This document shows positions 57,926 through 64,000 of a stretch of 64,000 nt of DNA, piece by piece. Positions within the stretch are counted from its first letter, which is position 1. Each line of letters starts with the position of its first letter. Position numbers and translations under genes: made by a program. Under the pieces are notes generated by a model that was not told the DNA's origin, did no database searches, and saw only the letters and a program-made list of their open reading frames with translations. Source of the stretch: Peptostreptococcaceae bacterium (GTDB lineage Bacteria > Bacillota > Clostridia > Peptostreptococcales > Peptostreptococcaceae); contig CABIZO010000004.1 of the NCBI GenBank assembly GCA_902363255.1, positions 248,001 to 312,000 on the forward strand, read 5' to 3'.

Positions 57926-58918
57926 TTATCCTTTTATATAACCAACATTTTTAATTACTATATCTACAGTTCCATCTTCATTTTGTCTTAAGCTATATTT
58001 CATAGGGTCTTCAAATCCTTCTAGTCTAGCTGATATTTTAAATCCGCTATCTGTTTTAATAGTTCTATTTTTAAGTGCCTTTTCAACTACTTTTTTATCT
58101 ATATTGAAATCTTTATATAGTTCTTTTTCTTCCAGATATTCTTTTAAAGCTTTATTTGTATTTTCATCATTATTTGATGTAAATCTATCTATGTCAAACA
58201 CTGAATTTTCTTTTAACATATAATTCATAAGAGATTTTATATCTTCTAACTTCTTAGGTTCATTTCCGCAGCATACCTCAAGCACTTTATTAGTAACTTT
58301 GATAAACTCTTTTGTTTTATAGCTATCATCTACTATTTTTTCTATATCTAAGAACTTCTTAATAAACTTAGATTCCACACCCACATTTTCATACTGCTTG
58401 TCCAGTACTCTAAGTTGATATTCATCATTTAAACCATGTGACTCTATTAGTGCTGCTTGTTTTGGTTTAGAGTTACTTAATGCTGATTCGTTTTTATTTA
58501 TGCTAACATTAAACTTGTTGTCCACTAACGAAATGTCATGATGTATTAAACCTTTATAGTCTAATTTAATTATTGCTACCCCTCTTTGGTCTTTATTTGT
58601 ATACATAACTATTGCTAAATCACAAGATGTTATTTCATCATTATTTTTCATTACTTCAAATAAGTAACTTGCTATTTCTTTTGAATTTTGTATGAAACTT
58701 TTTTCATCATATATAATTTGTTCACTACATTGTCTTACTATATTTTCCTCATAATTATTGAATACTGCTTTTCTTAGATCTGTATCTTTTATTATTCCTT
58801 TGATTGTCTTTTGAAAGAATTTATCTATTTCTAAACTAACCTTTCCTTCAAAATCATTTAAAATTGGATTCTCGCTATTTCTATCTAGAACATGAACTAT
58901 GTATTTGTTTATTATCAT
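57926..58918 (-). CDS. Nucleoid-associated protein NdpA/YejK-like (NA37)
   Basis: 330 residues. IINKYIVHVLDRNSENPILN, DKFFQKTIKGIIKDTDLRKA and EVMKNNDEITSCDLAIVMYT, with GVAIIKLDYKGLIHH, match the 37-kDa nucleoid-associated protein family. Its presence in a phage early region suggests modulation of host nucleoid or protection of phage DNA. The start follows GGGAGGG. Confidence 0.88.
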   Translation of the reverse strand: MIINKYIVHVLDRNSENPILNDFEGKVSLEIDKFFQKTIKGIIKDTDLRKAVFNNYEENIVRQCSEQIIYDEKSFIQNSKEIASYLFEVMKNNDEITSCDLAIVMYTNKDQRGVAIIKLDYKGLIHHDISLVDNKFNVSINKNESALSNSKPKQAALIESHGLNDEYQLRVLDKQYENVGVESKFIKKFLDIEKIVDDSYKTKEFIKVTNKVLEVCCGNEPKKLEDIKSLMNYMLKENSVFDIDRFTSNNDENTNKALKEYLEEKELYKDFNIDKKVVEKALKNRTIKTDSGFKISARLEGFEDPMKYSLRQNEDGTVDIVIKNVGYIKG

Positions 58919-58934
58919 TTATTATTCCCTCCCT

Positions 58935-59240
58935 CTAATCATTCAAATAAGTTTCTTGTAGTAAGTACTTACTTAATTCAATTGCACAATCTTCACACAA
59001 CGTAACTGGATTTGGTTTAGATGTTAATTCAATTTCATATCCTACAGTTACAAAGTCACCGCATTCATCGCATATTCTTAAAAAATCACAATCAAACTTT
59101 GTTACTTTCATATTCCCTCCTAATATTTCAATTTCTTGATATATTAGTATATCTAGTAACTGTGACAGTCTTAAAACTTCTCCAGTCAAACCATACTGTG
59201 CATATAGGTTACTTAAAATGCTTTGTAATTCCCCTAACAT
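58935..59240 (-). CDS. Spo0E-like phosphatase fused to zinc-ribbon protein (internal start)
   Basis: 101 residues. The N-terminal ~43 (LQSILSNLYAQYGLTGEVLR, then LSQLLDILI) carry the S-Q-x-x-D signature of Spo0E-family aspartyl-phosphate phosphatases, which remove phosphate from Spo0A and block sporulation. The rest has CDFLRICDECGDF and TLCEDCAIEL, a zinc ribbon. An AGGAGGG 4 bases before the internal ATG at 59111 suggests that the zinc-ribbon part is also made alone (58 aa). Confidence 0.75.
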   Translation of the reverse strand: MLGELQSILSNLYAQYGLTGEVLRLSQLLDILIYQEIEILGGNMKVTKFDCDFLRICDECGDFVTVGYEIELTSKPNPVTLCEDCAIELSKYLLQETYLND

Positions 59241-59324
59241 TCAATCACCTCTATTATTAATTGATTTTCAAATAAGAATAGGAGGATGTATTTATACTGC
59301 TTAATCCCCCTATTTAGTTGTTAT

Positions 59325-59414
59325 CTATCTATGTACTGAATGCCACACTGCGCCTGCAACAAATCCTATATCAAATATACATACTGCTATTACTGTGTAG
59401 ATTAATATTTTCAT
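59325..59414 (-). CDS. Small single-pass membrane protein, 29 aa
   Basis: MKILIYTVIAVCIFDIGFVA followed by a short polar tail. AAGGTGAT precedes the ATG and the gene abuts the VRR-NUC gene. Short but well supported by its ribosome site. Confidence 0.55.
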   Translation of the reverse strand: MKILIYTVIAVCIFDIGFVAGAVWHSVHR

Positions 59415-59423
59415 TTAATCACC

Positions 59424-59783
59424 TTACTTTATCCCTAAGTAATTTTTTATCACTTCTATAGCTTCTTCACTGCTCCAACAAACTTCACATTTATAACCTT
59501 GTTTATGCAACCACTCTAGCCATTTTATTTGTTCTCGTGTGCATTTATTCTTTCCATACTTCATTTCTATAGCTAGTCCTAAAAACTCACCTTTAGGTGC
59601 TAAAAGTAGTAAATCTGGAACTCCCGGTCTCATACCTAACCTTTTTAATTCTGCTCCTAGTCTAGGACTTCTTTTAGCTTCGTTAGGGCAATGGAATATA
59701 TATTTTAATTCTTCAAATTTATTAGAGTTCCACTCGCACCACTCTATGACCATTTTCTGTTGTATTGCTTCACTACTTTTCAT
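59424..59783 (-). CDS. VRR-NUC domain nuclease
   Basis: 119 residues. IFHCPNEAKRSPRLGAELKR, GMRPGVPDLLLLAPKGEF and LAIEMKYGKNKCTREQIKWL give the PD-(D/E)XK core (D in GVPD, E-x-K in EMKYG). Such proteins are Holliday-junction-type or structure-specific nucleases used in phage recombination or packaging. Its start overlaps the end of the preceding small gene (ATGAAAAGTAG). Confidence 0.9.
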   Translation of the reverse strand: MKSSEAIQQKMVIEWCEWNSNKFEELKYIFHCPNEAKRSPRLGAELKRLGMRPGVPDLLLLAPKGEFLGLAIEMKYGKNKCTREQIKWLEWLHKQGYKCEVCWSSEEAIEVIKNYLGIK

Positions 59784-59922
59784 ATTTCTCTATCTCCTGT
59801 TTTCTAATATATCTTTGAGCCATGTCTATTGCTTCTCCAATCTTGTATCCTTCTTCTACATATTTCTTTGCTATTTCAACTACATTAAGTATCTCTTTGT
59901 TTTGTCTCTTAGTTCTTTTCAT
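59773..59922 (-). CDS. Small basic phage protein, 49 aa
   Basis: MKRTKRQNKEILNVVEIAKK and a helical remainder (GEAIDMAQRYIRKQE). AGGGGGT precedes the ATG, and its end overlaps the VRR-NUC start, so the two are translationally coupled. Confidence 0.65.
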   Translation of the reverse strand: MKRTKRQNKEILNVVEIAKKYVEEGYKIGEAIDMAQRYIRKQEIEKYEK

Positions 59923-59931
59923 TTGTACCCC

Positions 59932-60117
59932 CTATAAGTTGTTTATTCCCTCTATGATTTCTTCTGCTTCTTTTATTAGTTCTTTTATTTCCCCTCTTAA
60001 ATCTTGAATTTCTGAAATACAATCATCAATTTCTCCGCCAGTTTCTATAATAGTTTCTACAAGGTCTAATCTTTTTTCTACATATCTTACTTGACTTTCA
60101 AATCCTTCTATTGACAT
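59932..60117 (-). CDS. Small coiled-coil phage protein, 61 aa
   Basis: A long acidic helix (ETGGEIDDCISEIQDLRGEI). Its ATG overlaps the TAA of the upstream zinc-ribbon gene. No function known. Confidence 0.65.
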   Translation of the reverse strand: MSIEGFESQVRYVEKRLDLVETIIETGGEIDDCISEIQDLRGEIKELIKEAEEIIEGINNL

Positions 60118-60291
60118 TTATCTATCCACCTCATAAGTATATATTTTTACTTCATCTTTAACTCTTCCAGATACACAATTTCCACATTCTCGGCACTGGC
60201 TTACTACTCCAATTCTAGGTATATTGATATATATCATCGTTCCATTACATTTATCACAAACATGTTCCTTAGCTCCAACAATATTCTTCAT
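60118..60291 (-). CDS. Small zinc-ribbon phage protein, 57 aa
   Basis: VCDKCNGT and SQCRECGNCVSG give two CxxC knuckles of a zinc ribbon. AAGGGGG precedes the ATG. The stop overlaps the next start. Possibly a small DNA- or RNA-binding protein. Confidence 0.65.
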   Translation of the reverse strand: MKNIVGAKEHVCDKCNGTMIYINIPRIGVVSQCRECGNCVSGRVKDEVKIYTYEVDR

Positions 60292-60303
60292 TTGTTTTCC
60301 CCC

Positions 60304-61035
60304 TTAAATTACTTCTCTCATTAACTCTAGTGCTTTTCTCTCTATTCTACTTATCTGTACTTGACTTATATTTAGAACTTGTCCTACTTTAGCCTGTGAG
60401 TATTCTTTAAAGTATCTAAGATGTATTACTTTTCTTTGCTTATCTGTAAGTACTCTTAGTGCTTTTTCTATCATGATCTTGTTTATAACTTGCTGCTCTG
60501 ATATGCTTTCATCTAATATTGAATCTATTATCAATATGTCTCTTTCATTTTTTTCATTTCTATGTTTTACTTTATATATACTTTGGGAATTTTCTAATGC
60601 ATTTATTAGGCATTCAACTTCTTTTATGTTTTCGCCTAAATATATTGCTATTTCATGTGATTTCGGTTCTCCTCCGAACTCTTGGGTTAATATTTTTCTT
60701 GCTTCACATATTTTTTTGTACAGTGTATATTCTCTTCTTCCAGGCTTAAATGGTCTGTCTTCTCTATAATCTCTATAGTATCTAGCAATCTCTCCGTTGA
60801 TAGTTACATATGCATATGTAGAAAATTGCAATCCTCTTTCAATTTCAAACTTATCTACAGCCTTTATTAGACCAATTGTCCCAACTTGCACTAAATTTTC
60901 ATAATCATTAGTATTTCTATATTTATCACATATTTTATAAACCATTAATTGGTTTTGTAATATTAACTGTTCTCTCGCTTTCAAATCTCCATTGTGTGCC
61001 TTTATAAATAATTCCTTGGTGTTTTTATTTGCCAT
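60304..61035 (-). CDS. Phage RNA polymerase sigma factor (SigF/SigG-like)
   Basis: 243-residue sigma-70 family protein with regions 2, 3 and 4. Region 2 is VGTIGLIKAVDKFEIERGLQ then FSTYAYVTINGEI; region 3 follows REYTLYKKI; region 4 ends YSQAKVGQVLNISQVQISRI. The region 4 wording is closest to the sporulation sigma factors F and G (LGISQVQVSRLEKKAL type). Published work has shown that phage-encoded homologues of this type can redirect Bacillus sporulation. It could instead drive phage late genes. Confidence 0.88.
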   Translation of the reverse strand: MANKNTKELFIKAHNGDLKAREQLILQNQLMVYKICDKYRNTNDYENLVQVGTIGLIKAVDKFEIERGLQFSTYAYVTINGEIARYYRDYREDRPFKPGRREYTLYKKICEARKILTQEFGGEPKSHEIAIYLGENIKEVECLINALENSQSIYKVKHRNEKNERDILIIDSILDESISEQQVINKIMIEKALRVLTDKQRKVIHLRYFKEYSQAKVGQVLNISQVQISRIERKALELMREVI

Positions 61036-61072
61036 ATAATTTTCAACCCCTCAAAATTCAAATAATAGAATT

Positions 61073-61525
61073 TTATAATTTTTCTAGATATAAACCTTTA
61101 TATCTTATCTTGTTTGATTCTCTATAATGAAACATCGCTCTAACATTTTTCTTTTTAAATCCATACTCTTCGCACATTTGATTGATACTAGGATATGTTT
61201 CTTCTGTTCCTGCCGATGGATTTATTACTTTTATCTTTCTAGCACCTACATAATTTCTTTTGCTTTCTACTTTCTTCTTGAATTTTTCTAACCATATTTC
61301 ATGCTCGTACTCTGTACTAGAACCTAAAGCTCTTAATTCATCTATTTTCATCATACTTATTTCAGCTTCTTCTTCATCAAATAATCCACTTAGATAATAT
61401 CTCATATCATTTCTAGGTTTTTTATCTGTTATAGCGTGAAATAATGCTATGTAATTCTCTGCTGTTGGGTCATTTTTAAATTTCGGACTTAATGATATGT
61501 TTTTTTCGATTTGTAATATATTCAT
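61073..61525 (-). CDS. Hypothetical phage protein with NUMOD1-like end, 150 aa
   Basis: The N-terminal half is helical without known motif. The C-terminal ~45 (TYPSINQMCEEYGFKKKNVR, then IRYKGLYLEKL) resemble the NUMOD1 helix-turn-helix found in homing endonucleases, but no nuclease core is seen. It may be a DNA-binding early protein. Confidence 0.65.
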   Translation of the reverse strand: MNILQIEKNISLSPKFKNDPTAENYIALFHAITDKKPRNDMRYYLSGLFDEEEAEISMMKIDELRALGSSTEYEHEIWLEKFKKKVESKRNYVGARKIKVINPSAGTEETYPSINQMCEEYGFKKKNVRAMFHYRESNKIRYKGLYLEKL

Positions 61526-61568
61526 AAAAGTTCCCCCTATATAGTCCAGGAGAAAAATCCCCTGGAAT

Positions 61569-62420
61569 TTATTTATTTTTTAATTGATTTATTTTTTCTT
61601 GCTGTTCTCTCATAGCCAATTCATTTATTGTTGATGGATCATAATTTCTAAATGTTTCATTTACATTTGCTCCTGCACCTTTTTTATATGAATTTTGTAT
61701 ATTATTGTTATTTTTGCTAACACTACTATTAGTAGAAAACTTATTTTGTTCTTTTAAAGGGAATACACTCTTCCATGAATTTATTATGGATTGTTCAAGT
61801 ATTCCTATTTTAGTTTTATCCTCATTCGCTAACTGGTCTAGCTTATTAAGTATTCCTTTTAATGCTCTATCTGTTACTGGTGATTTAATTGTTTTTCTCA
61901 TTTTTATAAAATCTATCAATACTTCTTTTAAATCCTCATTATCTGTATAATCTTTTATGAGCTTATCTAATGATGTTTCTTTTTTTTTATTAATAGAACT
62001 GTTTTTATTAATACTGTTTTTGTTAAGACTGTTTCTTTTAGTGTCCTTATTTTCCGTATCCGGAAAAACCGTATCCCGTTTTACCGTATCCGATTTTTTA
62101 GGACACGGTGACTTTGTAGTGTTTTCAACAGGTATAGCAATTAATCTATATATATTGTGTGCAAATTTACCTTTTTCTTTAATTTGCTCAACTTTCAAAT
62201 ATCCTTTTTCTTCTAATTCATTTCTATATTTATAGAATTTTGTTTTGCTCCAGTTCATGTGATATAAAATTAATTCAACACTCGGAAATGCTGTATCTCC
62301 ATTTCCTGCATAAGCTGCAAAGTAAGCAAATAAGCTTTTAGCTTCACTACTTAAATTTGGATTGCATACAAGCGACTTTGATATTATCCCAAATCCAGTT
62401 TCATAGATTAACTTGTCCAT
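61569..62420 (-). CDS. Phage replication initiator (winged-helix, DnaD-like organisation)
   Basis: 283 residues. The N-terminal ~95 form a replisome-organiser winged helix (LSSEAKSLFAYFAAYAGNGD, FPSVELILYHMNWSKTKFYK). A low-complexity linker rich in Asn/Lys/Ser/Asp repeats comes next, and a helical DnaD-like segment after it (LKEVLIDFIKMRKTIKSPVT). DNA repeats in the linker are probably the phage origin, a known arrangement for such genes. AGGTGAAA precedes the start. Confidence 0.85.
   Translation of the reverse strand: MDKLIYETGFGIISKSLVCNPNLSSEAKSLFAYFAAYAGNGDTAFPSVELILYHMNWSKTKFYKYRNELEEKGYLKVEQIKEKGKFAHNIYRLIAIPVENTTKSPCPKKSDTVKRDTVFPDTENKDTKRNSLNKNSINKNSSINKKKETSLDKLIKDYTDNEDLKEVLIDFIKMRKTIKSPVTDRALKGILNKLDQLANEDKTKIGILEQSIINSWKSVFPLKEQNKFSTNSSVSKNNNNIQNSYKKGAGANVNETFRNYDPSTINELAMREQQEKINQLKNK
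61998..62106. other. Probable phage replication origin inside initiator gene
   Basis: Two sets of three 15-bp direct repeats: ACTGTTTTTATTAAT-type at 61998, 62013, 62028, and CCGTATCC-type at 62054, 62069, 62084. GTGTCC (62041) and GGACAC (62101) flank the second set as an inverted pair. Confidence 0.65.
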
Positions 62421-62487
62421 AGCATTATTTTTTCACCTGCTTTCATCTTTTGTCTAAAGAAGGGAAATTAATCCCTCCTATAATAAA

Positions 62488-63261
62488 CTAACTTGTAGCT
62501 TGTAGCCTTTCATATCCTTCACACATTTCGTCATATTCTTCTTTTGTCATATTAACTACATCTTTTGTGAATTTTTTAAATACATGTTTTTTAACTGCAT
62601 CTTTATTGAAACCTTTGCTATTTGCTATTGCATACAATCTCGATATTTGTTTATCTGTTAGCTTTTTATTTGTGTTACCTTCTGCTCCATTACTCCATTT
62701 ATTTTCTACATTTAAATCATGTGTTCTATTAGAGTCATTTGCTTTATAGCTTCCACTTCCTAATTTATATCTGATATTTCCTTCTTTATCAGTTATCACA
62801 AGATTTTTAATTTCTCTATTTTCAGAATAAGATATTTCTTTTACATGAAAGTCTACACCAAAGTTCAATTTGAATTTGCTACCTTCTTGCTTTACTTCAG
62901 CTGCATTTAATTTAATCCAAATAAAGGGTGCTGAATATAATTCTCTGCCTATTCCAAGGTTGAAACATGCCCTTTTAAAGCTATCACTTGCTTGTCCTTT
63001 TTGTTTTTCTGTCATGCTTTCTGTTCCTACATCTTGCTTACTAACCCATCTACTATGTTGTTCATCCCAAACTCTGATAGTGCAATACAAATTACCATCT
63101 ATAACTTGATGTTCTCTTTCCCATCCTAATACTCCAAACACTTCATCAAGTATTCTCATATCACACCTAGCATCTTTATATAGTAGTAATGAACATCCAT
63201 TTGCTTTTACTTGTTGTACTCTGCATTCTATTTCATCTGCTCTTAGTGTTCTTATGTTCAT
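62488..63261 (-). CDS. Rad52-like single-strand annealing protein
   Basis: 257 residues. LEVFGVLGWEREHQVIDGNL-like wording (DEVFGVLGWEREHQVIDGNL), QDVGTESMTEKQKGQASDSF and KRACFNLGIGRELYSAPFIW are the core of the Rad52/Sak-type annealing family. The C-terminal ~60 hold a second helical segment (KLTDKQISRLYAIANSKGFN). It anneals complementary single strands during phage recombination. Confidence 0.88.
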   Translation of the reverse strand: MNIRTLRADEIECRVQQVKANGCSLLLYKDARCDMRILDEVFGVLGWEREHQVIDGNLYCTIRVWDEQHSRWVSKQDVGTESMTEKQKGQASDSFKRACFNLGIGRELYSAPFIWIKLNAAEVKQEGSKFKLNFGVDFHVKEISYSENREIKNLVITDKEGNIRYKLGSGSYKANDSNRTHDLNVENKWSNGAEGNTNKKLTDKQISRLYAIANSKGFNKDAVKKHVFKKFTKDVVNMTKEEYDEMCEGYERLQATS

Positions 63262-63275
63262 CTACATCACCTTCC

Positions 63276-63578
63276 CTACTCATTAGTTGACACCCTTTGT
63301 TCTTGTTTTATATAGTCTTTTATTGCTAAACAAAATGCTTTGTCATATTCATCTAAAGGACTGTTTTTAAGTTCATACTGATTTATATATTCCTCCAACT
63401 CTTCAATCGGCTTATATCCTTCTAAACATCGTTTAGCACCGTCAATATAACCGTGTTTGCTATCTGCATTACAGTCATATGCACTTGATAATTGTGCATA
63501 TAATAATCTAGTTTCGAATGTTGGTTCATTACTTCTAAATGCTCTATTGCATCCACTAAACAAATCTCGTATTTTCAT
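63276..63578 (-). CDS. Hypothetical phage early protein, 100 aa
   Basis: Soluble, helical, four cysteines (SGCNRAF, YDCNADS, KRCLEGY, AFCLAI). No family known. It lies 15 bp upstream of the annealing protein gene in the same operon. Confidence 0.65.
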   Translation of the reverse strand: MKIRDLFSGCNRAFRSNEPTFETRLLYAQLSSAYDCNADSKHGYIDGAKRCLEGYKPIEELEEYINQYELKNSPLDEYDKAFCLAIKDYIKQEQRVSTNE

Positions 63579-63650
63579 GTTCTAAAATCACACCTTCTTT
63601 GGTATAATATAATAAAAGTAAATTTCTAATTACTTAACTTTTTTCTTTTA

Positions 63651-63680
63651 AATAGGACCTATTGCCGTAGGTTCTATTTT
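63651..63680. terminator. Hairpin after the coiled-coil early gene
   Basis: AATAGGACCTA (63651-63661) and TAGGTTCTATT (63668-63678) with a TTTTT tail on the plus strand and a weaker tail on the minus strand. Confidence 0.55.
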
Positions 63681-63970
63681 TATATATAAGCTTCATATCT
63701 TTTTTCCCTTAAGTCTTCTTCTGCTAGTTCAAATTGCTTTATTTCTTCTTCTTTCATGCGATTAATATCTAGCAATATTTCTTCTAAAAAATCTGCAAAT
63801 CTAGTATAATCTTCTAATCTAATCTTGAACTCTGTATATTTTTCAATACTTTCTTTGCTATTTTGTATTATTGCTTCTTTACCTTTTTCAGCTATATAAG
63901 CAGCATTTCTAAGGTTATTTATTTTGTTCTGCATTTTTTCTATTGCATCATCTCGATCTATCCAGTCCAT
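63680..63970 (-). CDS. Coiled-coil phage early protein, 96 aa
   Basis: Long charged helices (DWIDRDDAIEKMQNKINNLR, EEILLDINRMKEEEIKQFEL). TTAAGGAGG lies between the ATG at 63994 and the one at 63970, so 63970 is the start. Possibly a partner of the downstream recombination proteins; no family known. Confidence 0.65.
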   Translation of the reverse strand: MDWIDRDDAIEKMQNKINNLRNAAYIAEKGKEAIIQNSKESIEKYTEFKIRLEDYTRFADFLEEILLDINRMKEEEIKQFELAEEDLREKRYEAYI

Positions 63971-64000
63971 ATTAAACCTCCTTAAGAATTTCATTTATCA

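Larger units (their letters stand above)
32792..64000 (-). mobile_element. Siphovirus-type prophage, right part outside window
   Basis: One minus-strand block with canonical order: recombination and replication, sigma factor, small early genes, late regulator, terminase, portal, scaffold, capsid, connectors, tail tube, frameshifted tail chaperones, tape measure, baseplate, holin and amidase. The block ends after the amidase at 32792; integrase, repressor and right attachment site must lie beyond 64000. No left attachment site could be defined without the right one. Three genes carry apparent frame breaks. Confidence 0.93.

Noticed and set aside
32000..64000. CRISPR array or tRNA attachment site within the prophage
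   Set aside because: No regularly spaced identical repeats of CRISPR size and no complete tRNA gene were seen; the T-arm folds lack the rest of a tRNA.

Overview
The window is a low-GC Firmicutes chromosome segment, most likely from a Clostridia genome of the Peptostreptococcaceae type (Clostridioides, Paraclostridium, Romboutsia and Intestinibacter relatives). This rests on the AT-rich sequence, strong Shine-Dalgarno sites, a clostridial LexA with GAAC-N4-GTTY boxes, and a phage sigma factor and Spo0E-like protein that fit a spore-forming host. I ran no searches, so the organism call is inference.

Bases 1-27.2 kb are ordinary chromosome. They hold a cut-off Xer-type recombinase, lexA, deoD, a family 2 glycosyltransferase, an alpha/beta hydrolase, a stand-alone Hol44-type holin and a DUF1540 protein. 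Next come an SsuBC-like ABC ATPase and permease whose likely binding protein lies 7 kb away, a BmpA/NupNOPQ-like nucleoside ABC transporter, and two tandem LytR-CpsA-Psr proteins. A three-gene flavin/iron-sulfur operon follows (NuoE-like, NuoF-like and a GltD-NuoG-like fusion, the layout of Stn-type electron-bifurcating transhydrogenases). The block ends with a SIR2-like protein and a methionine gamma-lyase-family protein.

Bases 27.2-32.7 kb look like accessory DNA. A non-coding stretch carries three 11-bp iterons beside three DnaA-box-like sites and a perfect 15-bp inverted repeat. Then come a HerA/VirB4-like ATPase, two small membrane proteins, a 21-residue hydrophobic peptide, a small ribbon-helix-helix-like protein with phased repeats upstream, and a short plus-strand set ending in a lipoprotein. 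I cannot name this compact set; it is the best candidate for something undescribed.

Bases 32.8-64 kb are a siphovirus-type prophage on the minus strand that runs off the right edge. In transcription order it has a single-strand annealing protein, a replication initiator with a probable internal origin, a SigF/SigG-like sigma factor, small early proteins, a VRR-NUC nuclease, a Spo0E-like/zinc-ribbon protein, an NdpA-like nucleoid protein, a late regulator, an HNH endonuclease, terminase, portal, head and tail genes, holin and amidase. Tail chaperones use a clear -1 frameshift signal. Two essential genes (terminase large subunit at its Walker A motif, and the tape measure near its start) are broken by short apparent insertions, so the prophage is probably defective unless these are assembly errors. 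Between the HNH gene and the terminase genes lie two small tRNA-like folds with perfect T arms but no D stem.
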